This document shows positions 24,529 through 30,875 of a stretch of 64,000 bases of DNA, one piece after another. The stretch is from Actinomycetales bacterium. GTDB lineage: Bacteria > Actinomycetota > Actinomycetes > Actinomycetales > Microbacteriaceae. Position 1 is the first letter of the stretch. Each line of letters opens with the position of its first letter. Made by a program: the position numbers and the translations under genes. The DNA is taken from contig JAATGV010000012.1 in the NCBI GenBank assembly GCA_015654475.1, positions 104,725 to 168,724 of the forward strand, given 5' to 3'. Below the pieces are notes generated by a model. The model saw only the letters and a program-made list of their open reading frames with translations. It had not been told where the DNA came from and did not search any database.

Positions 24529-25284
24529 TTAGTTGGGTGCTTCGAAGAGGTTTGGTGCAGCTGCTCGTTTCTTTGCTGCTTGCTCGGTTTTGCACCAGTC
24601 GCACCACATGTCGTCACATGCCGGGAACAGGGCGAGTGCTGTGTCGATGCCGAGGGCAAGCCGTAACTGGTCGAGCCGGGTTGCCCGGGCGAGCGCATCG
24701 GCAGCAACTTGTGGGTCAAACTTCTCGACCCACAAATAGGCTTTGCCGAGTTCCGCCTCCCGGGGCAGGAACGCGATCATGACCTGGTTGACCTGGATCC
24801 CCATGTTGGTGAACCCAGCACCATACAGGTGCGCTTGTTTCCGGTATTGGGTGGAGGGTCCGTGCGACCGGTATTTGGTGAGCATGGATGTGCCCACTAG
24901 CTTGTGGTCGATGACGGTGCCGGTGTAGGTGTCGAAGAGGTCGGAGTGGCCGGTAATGGGGGTGCCGTTGATCAGACCGACAGTCACTTCTTGTTCGATG
25001 TACCACCGCACCATCGGGTCCTCATTCGTGTTGTCAGTGTTGAACCATTCCTCGAGTTGGGAGTGCATGGCGGTTCCGATCGCAGGCTTCCACGGGGTGG
25101 TTCCACGGTTTGGTTGGTCGTCACCGTTCAACTTATGAAGGATGCGCCGGTCGCATTCGATGCCGATCTCGGACGGGCCGATCCGTTTCTGCTGGCTGCG
25201 AGGGTGTGCGGCAATGTTGTCTTTGATGACGCGCATGTAGTCGGCGGTGATGTCGATGTTGAGAGTCGTGTCGAAGAGCGTCAT
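24529..25284 (-). CDS. Cas4/RecB-like PD-(D/E)XK exonuclease with iron-sulfur cysteines
   Basis: This 251-residue protein has the nuclease core GHSD (D115) and VIDHK (D126, K128), preceded by H74 and followed by QYRKQAHLYG (motif QxxxY-like). Four cysteines (C44 near the N-terminus and C223, C228, C231 near the C-terminus) match the 4Fe-4S arrangement of Cas4 and AddB-type nucleases. In phages, such enzymes process DNA ends for recombination. It is coupled with its upstream neighbour (25281). No CRISPR array is nearby, so a phage recombination role is preferred. Confidence 0.88.
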   Translation of the reverse strand: MTLFDTTLNIDITADYMRVIKDNIAAHPRSQQKRIGPSEIGIECDRRILHKLNGDDQPNRGTTPWKPAIGTAMHSQLEEWFNTDNTNEDPMVRWYIEQEVTVGLINGTPITGHSDLFDTYTGTVIDHKLVGTSMLTKYRSHGPSTQYRKQAHLYGAGFTNMGIQVNQVMIAFLPREAELGKAYLWVEKFDPQVAADALARATRLDQLRLALGIDTALALFPACDDMWCDWCKTEQAAKKRAAAPNLFEAPN

Positions 25285-25586
25285 GACTTCTCGATTCCGA
25301 GCACATCAGCAATCTCTGCTTTAGGCGCTGTCCCGAATTCACCGACGGGGCACACCGCGAGATGTAGCAGTGGCGGAACCTGGTCTGGCCGTATGCGGAG
25401 AGATGCGAGCGCAATGATGTTAGCGATGCGTTGTTGTTCAGCGAGTGCCAGGGTTGCCTTTACCTGTGCCTCAAGAGCAACCGTGAGCATGGATGCATCC
25501 GAAAAACCTTCCTCGGATTGGTACTCGTGAAGCCCATTCTCAATGAGGCGCTTAGCGCTAGCGACAAGCTCTTTATAGGCGCTCAT
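25281..25586 (-). CDS. Hypothetical phage protein
   Basis: The start reads MSAYKELVASAKRLIENGLH and overlaps the upstream stop as ATGA; 25 extra upstream residues are rejected. The 101-residue product is mostly helical and contains LTVALEAQVKATLALAEQQR. It lies between a Cas4-like nuclease and another small gene in the recombination block. Nothing more can be said from sequence. Confidence 0.62.
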   Translation of the reverse strand: MSAYKELVASAKRLIENGLHEYQSEEGFSDASMLTVALEAQVKATLALAEQQRIANIIALASLRIRPDQVPPLLHLAVCPVGEFGTAPKAEIADVLGIEKS

Positions 25587-26011
25587 ATAGCCGCCTCGTA
25601 TCCAGTGTCGCCGGGAATGAGACCGTTGGGTGCGTTGTAGCGTTCCTGGAGCTCCGCCCATACCTCTGGATACGCGTTGCGGAGTACTGTGGCGTTGTTG
25701 GTGTCGGCTTGTCGCATGGCTGCCTGGAGGAGCGCATAGAAGTTGTAGCGTTGCTTGGCGACTTCGCGGCCTTGCAGATACGCGTGGTGGCCCACTAGAG
25801 AGATTGGCGCGCGTTCTGCCGCGTCTGCGCGAAGGAGGTCGGCACTGTCGAGCTCACGGGCGAAGTGTCGGCAATAGGCTTCGCGCCTTCGGAGCCCAAA
25901 ATGCCATTCCGGTTCGCCAGGGCGGGGGCGGAGCTTCACTTGCGCGTCCATCGCCTGGGATTGCGCCTTGAGGATCACCTCAGTAGCGCGGTCAATGACT
26001 GATTCACTCAT
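25583..26011 (-). CDS. Hypothetical phage protein
   Basis: The ATG chosen shares bases with the upstream stop (TAATG). The 142-residue product begins MSESVIDRATEVILKAQSQA and contains PRPGEPEWHFGLRRREAYCR and a conserved-looking C-terminus (NAYPEVWAELQERYNAPNGL). Alternating basic and aromatic residues suggest nucleic-acid contact, but no family is recognised. Confidence 0.64.
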   Translation of the reverse strand: MSESVIDRATEVILKAQSQAMDAQVKLRPRPGEPEWHFGLRRREAYCRHFARELDSADLLRADAAERAPISLVGHHAYLQGREVAKQRYNFYALLQAAMRQADTNNATVLRNAYPEVWAELQERYNAPNGLIPGDTGYEAAI

Positions 26012-26913
26012 TACTCGTCCTCCAAGGCGTCGATAATGCGGTCCCATTGATCGCTGACCTGTCGGAGCTGTGCGCGTCCGTTTTCTTCTTGCCGGACTTT
26101 GTCACCGAAGTCCACGCGGTCGCAGTACGAGTCGATGGTTTCCGTAATCAAGCCGTTGAGCGTGGCTGGATCGAGGGCATCCAACTCCCACGACGAATTG
26201 CCATAGCGTGCGATATAACCGTCGGAACGAGAGTCGGTCAACTTCGCGGGGTTCGGGGGTGGGCTATAGAGGTCGATCTGATCTCGGTTGAGTGCAATCC
26301 GCTGCACGGTTGTGTGCGCACCGAAGAGTGCAAGCCGATCCTGAATATCGCGGGTCATGTCGATACCGCTTGGGTCGTGGTCGCCCAGGTGGATGACAAC
26401 AACATCCTGCGAAGCGTCCTCGTAGTTACGATGCCGCTGCGCAGCGGCGTGCAGCTCGCTCTGTGAGATGTAGCCACGGCATGAGAAGTAGTCGACGCCA
26501 CGACTGAGCGCCGCACGCTGGACCACGCTTGCTAGAGCTTCCTTCTCGACCCATACCTCGAGGCGGTAGGCTTGCCCCTCCCAGAGATCGAGGTGGTACC
26601 GGCTTTCGGTCTTGGCAATAAGATCGGCGGGATCTAGGTATGTTGTCCATCCCATGAGATTCCGTGTGCGGTCGGTGATGTAGTTCCAGTCGAGAAATCC
26701 TGCTTTCCTCGCCTTATCGATAGCGGTGCCGAGGTTTTTATAGGACCGCTGGCTGTTGGGCAGGTAGTCGCGTGCGACAAACTGGTAGTAGAGCTGTCTG
26801 AGCGTTAAGTCGTATCCCTGACTCGCATACTCAGTGCAGATATCGTTGGCTATCTGAATGATGGCTAACGTTTTGTCGCTTGGGTTCCACTCTTCATAGG
26901 CGATGCGACTCAT
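26011..26913 (-). CDS. TOPRIM-domain phage protein, Spo11/topoisomerase VI A-like
   Basis: This 300-residue protein has an N-terminal winged-helix-like part containing LTLRQLYYQFVARDYLPNSQ, the form seen before TOPRIM domains in topoisomerase VI A-like proteins. The TOPRIM motif follows: E123 in VEKEAL, then HLGDHDPSGIDM with D178 and D180. A cleavage-type tyrosine (Y42 or Y43 of LYYQF) is present in the N-terminal domain. Members occur in many phages without known function. Roles in DNA nicking or recombination are plausible, not shown. Confidence 0.72.
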   Translation of the reverse strand: MSRIAYEEWNPSDKTLAIIQIANDICTEYASQGYDLTLRQLYYQFVARDYLPNSQRSYKNLGTAIDKARKAGFLDWNYITDRTRNLMGWTTYLDPADLIAKTESRYHLDLWEGQAYRLEVWVEKEALASVVQRAALSRGVDYFSCRGYISQSELHAAAQRHRNYEDASQDVVVIHLGDHDPSGIDMTRDIQDRLALFGAHTTVQRIALNRDQIDLYSPPPNPAKLTDSRSDGYIARYGNSSWELDALDPATLNGLITETIDSYCDRVDFGDKVRQEENGRAQLRQVSDQWDRIIDALEDE

Positions 26914-27149
26914 GCTGCTTCCTTGGTGGTGATGATTTGGCCGTTCCCGGATTGCCCGAAGTCCAAATGCACGGTGCCGTCTTTTTCGATGTGGACGGCG
27001 GGGTTTGTGCGGCGTCCGAGGTATTGGCGTGCGTGGCGGAGGATCTCGTCCTCGACTTGTGCGGGTGTGGCTGTGTCGGGGATGGGGAGGTCGGGGATTT
27101 GACGGGCCCGACCGATCCGGGTGAATCGAACAAGGCGTGCCATGCTCAC
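26910..27149 (-). CDS. Small hypothetical phage protein
   Basis: The frame can begin at GTG (overlapping the upstream stop as GTGA) or at ATG six bases later (MARLVRFTRIGRARQIPDLP). Translation of the second half gives VHIEKDGTVHLDFGQSGNGQ. It has 77-79 residues and is basic at the N-terminus. The coupled start argues it is real. No family recognised. Confidence 0.62.
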   Translation of the reverse strand: MSMARLVRFTRIGRARQIPDLPIPDTATPAQVEDEILRHARQYLGRRTNPAVHIEKDGTVHLDFGQSGNGQIITTKEAA

Positions 27150-27478
27150 TTCACCGTCACAAACGGTGCAGATACCGTGTAGAAAGGTTCCAGCGCGGAC
27201 GGGGCGAACTGTTCCTTCACCACAGCCGTATCCAGCACGGGCTTATATAAGGACGGGTATGCTTCGGGCGTGTATTGGGCCGCGAGCGCTTTATTGTTGA
27301 GTGTTTTTCGGGTGCTGACCTGCACCTTGACATCGCCGACTGGGGTGATGCCGGTGCCGAGTTCATCGATGATGAGCCCGTCGATCATCGCCAGGCGTTC
27401 TTTGATTTCGGCTTCCTGAGCTTTCAGGTCGATGCGTTCGGCGACAAGGTCTTTGAGGCCCTCCGTGGTGATTGTCAT
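27146..27478 (-). CDS. Hypothetical phage protein
   Basis: This 110-residue protein starts MTITTEGLKDLVAERIDLKA. A long helix (EAEIKERLAMIDGLIIDELG, residues ~23-42) is followed by a compact strand-rich region (DVKVQVSTRKTLNNKALAAQ). Upstream, an Arg-rich in-frame extension lies over another gene and is rejected. The pattern resembles small phage proteins near recombination genes, but no specific family is recognised. Confidence 0.68.
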   Translation of the reverse strand: MTITTEGLKDLVAERIDLKAQEAEIKERLAMIDGLIIDELGTGITPVGDVKVQVSTRKTLNNKALAAQYTPEAYPSLYKPVLDTAVVKEQFAPSALEPFYTVSAPFVTVK

Positions 27479-27516
27479 TTCTGTGTTCTCCGTGATTTCG
27501 TGATGGATGAGTTGTG

Positions 27517-27894
27517 TTATTTGGTGAAGGGTGGGGGTGCGCCCTGTAGGAGTTCGGCGAACGTGGCGAGTGTCATGGTGACGTACTGGTCGGCGGGGTT
27601 CGCAGAGCCGACCTTTTTGTGTACGACGACGCCGATCGTCGCGTCGTCGTTGCCGCGCTCGATCTCGGCTTCTCGCAACCATTTGGGTAGTTCCATGCGG
27701 GTCGTGTTTTTCGCTTCGATGACGACGCGGCCGCCCATGATTGTCTTGACCCCGCTGATGTCGCCGCGGTCTTTTGCCCCGTTCTTGGTGCGTCGTTCGA
27801 TGCGGTCGTCGGCTAGCGCCATGGACAGGAATTCGGCGACAAGCTTCTCGAAGCTGGAGCCTTTGGCTTTCGCAGATTTGCGGGTGATCGTCAT
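27517..27894 (-). CDS. PD-(D/E)XK endonuclease, Holliday-junction resolvase-like
   Basis: This 125-residue protein has the order E16 (GSSFEKLVAEFL), DRGDISG (D43-D46 region) and VVIEAKN (E-x-K), which is the archaeal-type resolvase/PD-(D/E)XK core. A basic start (MTITRKSAKAKG) fits DNA binding. Phages use such enzymes to debranch replication and packaging intermediates. Upstream in-frame sequence is Cys/His/Arg-rich shadow of another gene and is rejected; the ATG overlaps the upstream stop. Confidence 0.82.
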   Translation of the reverse strand: MTITRKSAKAKGSSFEKLVAEFLSMALADDRIERRTKNGAKDRGDISGVKTIMGGRVVIEAKNTTRMELPKWLREAEIERGNDDATIGVVVHKKVGSANPADQYVTMTLATFAELLQGAPPPFTK

Positions 27895-28184
27895 CGGGTT
27901 CCGCCGAGGAGTTCGAAGGAAAGGAAATGCAACGGCGTAGCATGAGTGGTGTGGCATTTCAGGCACACCACGGTTTTCCCTGCCGGAAGGGATGCGGCAA
28001 GTCGTGCCGTGGCCGCTTCCACTTTGCTGCGACAGGCGTTGCACCCAAGGTGTGTGCACCCCACAGGCAGGTGCATGATCCACACCGCCGGCAGGGTTTC
28101 GTGAACTTCACACCTGGGCGTGAAGTCGAGTTCTGTAAGAACCTCGATCTCGTGGGCTTTGGCGGGGTGATCTTTGATGCTCAC
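27891..28184 (-). CDS. Small protein with Cys pairs, possible zinc-binding
   Basis: The start is a GTG that overlaps the upstream stop (GTGA), giving 97 residues beginning MSIKDHPAKAHEIEVLTELD. Cysteines occur at C25, C43, C48, C51, and C71 and C74, giving CTHLGCNAC and CLKCHTTH. This looks like a zinc ribbon. It is coupled to the resolvase-like gene. Function unknown. Confidence 0.62.
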   Translation of the reverse strand: MSIKDHPAKAHEIEVLTELDFTPRCEVHETLPAVWIMHLPVGCTHLGCNACRSKVEAATARLAASLPAGKTVVCLKCHTTHATPLHFLSFELLGGTR

Positions 28185-28309
28185 CGGAGTCCTGCCTTTC
28201 GGAGTTGTGCCCGCCTGACCGCGGCGGCGATGCTGTAAACGGTGGCGTGGAGGAGAGTGACGGCCGCAGCGCCGAGAAGAATCAGCGACCAAGCGAGTAG
28301 CGGCGTCAT
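28181..28309 (-). CDS. 42-residue single-transmembrane peptide
   Basis: This frame encodes MTPLLAWSLILLGAAAVTLL, a single membrane helix of ~20 residues followed by a basic tail (AAAVRRAQLRKAGLR). Its ATG overlaps the upstream HTH gene's stop (ATGA), which supports expression. Small membrane peptides are common in phage early operons. It is not recognisably a holin and is far from the lysis region. Function not known. Confidence 0.62.
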   Translation of the reverse strand: MTPLLAWSLILLGAAAVTLLHATVYSIAAAVRRAQLRKAGLR

Positions 28310-28572
28310 GCGACGCTCCGCATCAGTTTCTTGATGCGTTCGTTTCGTCTGCGGGTTTCGGAACGTGACTGGGCAAGGGGTGTGTGCTTCGTGTTCTCGG
28401 ACACCCAATCGATGTCTTCTTGTGACATGCGCCGGTTGCGGGGAGAGAACTCCCTGTGCGGCCAACGGCCCTTATATACGTTGTCGCGGACGACGTCGTA
28501 CGGGAGCTGCATGATCTCCGCAACCTGTTGGAGCGTGAAGAACTGTGGATTAGCCGGTTCCTGAGCGACCAT
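28306..28572 (-). CDS. HTH_17-type DNA-binding protein (excisionase/regulator-like)
   Basis: This 88-residue protein has FFTLQQVAEIMQLPYDVVRDNVYKGR (shown here over residues ~11-36), a helix-turn-helix of the excisionase/HTH_17 type, then a basic helical C-terminus (RSETRRRNERIKKLMRSV). It lies immediately downstream of the Cro-like gene in the rightmost early operon, sharing one base with its stop. That position suits an early regulator or excisionase. Confidence 0.78.
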   Translation of the reverse strand: MVAQEPANPQFFTLQQVAEIMQLPYDVVRDNVYKGRWPHREFSPRNRRMSQEDIDWVSENTKHTPLAQSRSETRRRNERIKKLMRSVA

Positions 28573-28811
28573 CAGGCAGCCGCCTCGTCAAATAGCGGGG
28601 ACGTCAAGGAGGACGGCGCCATGTCGAAGTGTCGGCTTATCAGGGCGAGCTCATCAACGGTGTATTTGCCCCTGCCGAGGAGGCGACGGTTCAAGGTAGA
28701 CTTCGAAAGTCCGGTCGCCTCTGCAAGATCCGAAATGCTCTCCCGCCGGATGGCAAGAAGTGCTCGGGTGTTGCGTGAGACGATTCCACTTGGAGTCGGT
28801 TCGTAGTTCAT
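28572..28811 (-). CDS. Cro-like HTH repressor
   Basis: This 79-residue protein has a central XRE-type helix-turn-helix (ISDLAEATGLSKSTLNRRLL, residues ~26-45) and a short C-terminus, the size expected of a Cro protein. It is transcribed divergently from the CI-like gene across 76 bases, and its ATG lies inside the GTTCATGTGAAC palindrome. It should shut off lysogenic repressor synthesis on induction. Confidence 0.85.
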   Translation of the reverse strand: MNYEPTPSGIVSRNTRALLAIRRESISDLAEATGLSKSTLNRRLLGRGKYTVDELALISRHFDMAPSSLTSPLFDEAAA

Positions 28812-28887
28812 GTGAACTAAGGTAGTTTGAATGAACTAGAAATGCAAACTTGACACGCCGTCTTTCCAATGTGGCATAGTTGGAGTC
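28806..28887. promoter_or_regulatory. Divergent cro/cI promoter-operator region
   Basis: This short gap holds repeated half-sites AACTA/TAGTT: AACTA at 28815, TAGTT at 28823, AACTA at 28834 and TAGTT at 28877. It also holds a palindrome GTTCATGTGAAC overlapping the cro start. A TTGACA -35-like hexamer at 28850-28855 and CATAGT at 28875-28880 (spacing 19) could form the cI promoter. A start of transcription only a few bases before the ATG would make the cI message nearly leaderless. Operator function is inferred from symmetry and position. Confidence 0.6.
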
Positions 28888-29409
28888 ATGTCAAACTCAG
28901 AACTCGGCGAACTCGCAATCGAAGTAGCAAACATATTGCGAGGCCTGGTCGCCCGCTACGGGCTACCACAAATGGAGCTTGCGGAGACAGTTGGCGTCTC
29001 GCAATCGCAACTTTCTAAGATGCTTCGAGGCGTTCGTCCAATGGATATAGACACCCTTGATGGTCTCGCCGTAGCAATGGGCAGCACTGGGGCGCAGATT
29101 CTTGCCGAGGCGGAATTGACAGTGACCCAGGGTGGGCGACGTGATCGGCTCTACTCGACACGGAAAACCTTTGTTGCTGACGGTTTACGACTTGAAAACC
29201 CGATCGATTGGAATAGCCCAGACTTTGACGTGTCGCTGGTCGAGCCGCGTCTTCGCACCGCGCGCAATGTCGTACCCCTGGTGCATTCTGTATCTGTCCC
29301 GGCAGACGAGCTAATCGAGGACGCAGACGACGCCGAACCAATGCCTGGGCAAGTTGCCGCCCTAGAAGGTATCGACGAGGAAAAGGGCGACGACCACCCA
29401 GGGGAGTAA
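28888..29409 (+). CDS. CI-like prophage repressor
   Basis: This 173-residue protein has an XRE-type helix-turn-helix at residues ~28-55 (MELAETVGVSQSQLSKMLRG) and an acidic C-terminal region (LIEDADDAEPMPGQVAALEG) without the LexA/S24 peptidase signature. It lies just upstream of an ImmA-type peptidase gene, two bases apart. This pairing suggests the repressor is cut or released by the metallopeptidase on damage rather than by RecA-driven self-cleavage. Confidence 0.85.
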   Translation: MSNSELGELAIEVANILRGLVARYGLPQMELAETVGVSQSQLSKMLRGVRPMDIDTLDGLAVAMGSTGAQILAEAELTVTQGGRRDRLYSTRKTFVADGLRLENPIDWNSPDFDVSLVEPRLRTARNVVPLVHSVSVPADELIEDADDAEPMPGQVAALEGIDEEKGDDHPGE

Positions 29410-29411
29410 GA

Positions 29412-29834
29412 ATGCGGGAATTGCTGAGCGAAGCCGACCGGCTCGGCGTCAAAGTCATGTACCGCAAACTCGACGGCAAAGACGGATATTACGACCCCCA
29501 AGCCGATCAGATACGCATTGACCCTCGACTTTCCTTAGCGCAAAAGCGATCTGCTCTCGCGCATGAGCTCGGCCATGCGTATTACCGACATGACTGTTCG
29601 ACTGAGATCGCTGAAGCGCAAGCATGGAAACGTGGCTCTGGGCTCGCTGTTCATCCTGACGAGTACATGGCTGCTGCGATGGTGTACGACTCAACGCAGC
29701 TGATCGCTCGCGAGCTGGCGTTGACTTCCAAGATTGTGGGTGAGTGGGAGAGGTCGTGGCTACCGCGCCTCATGCGGGCCCCAATTTTCTTGGAACGGTA
29801 CGGGAGTTATATGATCAACACAGCATCCAGCTAA
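29412..29834 (+). CDS. ImmA/IrrE-type metallopeptidase
   Basis: This 140-residue protein contains the zinc motif HELGH at residues 51-55, with a third acidic ligand likely in PDEYMAAAMV (E-rich helix, residues ~81-91). The protein starts two bases after the CI-like stop. In Bacillus ICEBs1 and many prophages, ImmA cleaves the neighbouring repressor to trigger induction. By analogy it should act on the 173-residue repressor upstream. Confidence 0.88.
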   Translation: MRELLSEADRLGVKVMYRKLDGKDGYYDPQADQIRIDPRLSLAQKRSALAHELGHAYYRHDCSTEIAEAQAWKRGSGLAVHPDEYMAAAMVYDSTQLIARELALTSKIVGEWERSWLPRLMRAPIFLERYGSYMINTASS

Positions 29835-29873
29835 CCCACAGGCGTTCGGCCGTGAATCTTATCGGAGGCAAAA

Positions 29874-30401
29874 GTGAAGCGCGCGAATGCAGCGTTCGCA
29901 ATTGCCATTAGTCTTTTGCTTACCGGATGCGCTAATTCAAGCGTCACCGTGAGTTCACCATCAGCGTCTCCAGCGCCGAGTTCCGCTACAGCTGCCTCGA
30001 GCATCGCAGGAGGCCTCTGGTCCGATGGTAAGTGCTCGGGAAAGCTCCAGAGTGCATCAATCAACACTTCCTCCAACGGGCTCCTTGAGCTACAAGGGAG
30101 AGGCCCCACGGAAGGCGATTTTTTCGCCTTCACCACGATGATCTTTGATGAGTCTGGAGACAACGGCTATGTCCTTCAGATATCTGATGTTTCAGGGGAT
30201 ACCACTATCTCTGCTCAAGACGCGGGGACGGCAAAAGTCGAAAGGTTCACGAACTCTTACATGTTGTCCGATGGAGTTGCATCGTGGCGTTACCCACTTA
30301 GCAGTTTTCCGAAACTAACGTCGCTACCTCTCAAGTGGACCACAACAGTTTCGACTGAAGGCAAGGATGTAGGTTCCTGCAAAGGGACATTGAGCGAGTA
30401 G
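29874..30401 (+). CDS. Prophage lipoprotein, candidate lysogenic-conversion gene
   Basis: A GTG with GGAGG upstream starts this 175-residue protein. The signal peptide ends in the lipobox LLTGC (Cys19), followed by a Ser/Ala/Pro linker (SSVTVSSPSASPAPSSATAA) and a beta-rich domain that contains two more cysteines. It lies between the repressor region and the attachment site, where accessory lysogen genes usually sit. Surface-exposed exclusion or fitness functions are possible. No family recognised. Confidence 0.75.
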   Translation: MKRANAAFAIAISLLLTGCANSSVTVSSPSASPAPSSATAASSIAGGLWSDGKCSGKLQSASINTSSNGLLELQGRGPTEGDFFAFTTMIFDESGDNGYVLQISDVSGDTTISAQDAGTAKVERFTNSYMLSDGVASWRYPLSSFPKLTSLPLKWTTTVSTEGKDVGSCKGTLSE

Positions 30402-30540
30402 ACAAAACGCAACGAGGCAAGACCAGCAAATCCCTTGTTGACGGTGTCAACACTTCGACCGTTTTCGACCTGATTCGTGACCATCCATACTGGCGTAAAG
30501 CCCCGTAAATACGGGGGTGTCGTGTAGCTGTTTAGTGAAA

Positions 30541-30569
30541 AATGGGGTTCGAGTCCCCTAAGCTCCACA
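30541..30569 (+). other. Prophage attachment site (attR-like) in a tmRNA/tRNA 3' end
   Basis: The bases GGGG-TTCGAGT-CCCC followed by TAAGCTCCACA look like the T arm, 3' acceptor strand and ACA end of a tmRNA or tRNA. There is no matching 5' half upstream, only phage sequence. The phage gene order changes to host order here and a terminator follows. This is as expected for attR of a phage that uses the 3' end of such a gene. The intact gene should lie beyond the left edge. AGCTCCA is the ssrA-type end, so tmRNA is my first guess. Confidence 0.65.
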
Positions 30570-30572
30570 AAT

Positions 30573-30612
30573 GAGAAGGGGACTCACCATCAGGTGAGTC
30601 CCCTTCTTTTTC
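30573..30612 (+). terminator. Strong rho-independent terminator
   Basis: A perfect 15-base stem (AGAAGGGGACTCACC with GGTGAGTCCCCTTCT) and a four-base loop ATCA are followed by TTTT and C/T-rich sequence. It directly follows the tmRNA/tRNA-like 3' end, as the normal terminator of that gene. Confidence 0.9.
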
Positions 30613-30697
30613 TTTCCTTTCGTAGAATTCATTGAAGTGCGGCGAACCCCGCAGGGATCCCCCCGCTTGATCCGTTTGCCCGCTATCCACGGGTCGT

Positions 30698-30835
30698 CCG
30701 AGCAGAACCCGACAGCTGATGCTCCAGCTCGCCGCTGAACGGAGCAAAACCCGACAGGTTTCGGGGATTTCTGTCGGGTTCTGCTCCGTTCGGACCGAGG
30801 ATGCTAGCGGTGCTGTCGGGTTCTGCTCCGCTCAG
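30698..30835. repeat. Dispersed nested palindromic element, copy 1 (four arms)
   Basis: Four arms of ~18 bases occur: two of the form CCGAGCARAACCCGACAG and two of the opposite form CTGTCGGGTTCTGCTCCG. They are ordered in-in-out-out, so the inner pair forms a hairpin and the outer pair forms a larger stem. Arms begin at 30698, 30740, 30771 and 30813. The element fills the gap between the terminator and a convergent minus-strand gene. No coding potential is visible. Confidence 0.85.
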
Positions 30836-30875
30836 CAACCAGGTCGCCGATCAAGCGCCGCCGGTCCGCCTGCAT

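Noticed and set aside
24529..25284. CRISPR-associated Cas4 interpretation
   Set aside because: The nuclease has the Cas4-like cysteines, but no CRISPR array, cas1 or cas2 is in the window and it lies within a phage recombination block. A phage RecB/Cas4-like exonuclease is the simpler reading.
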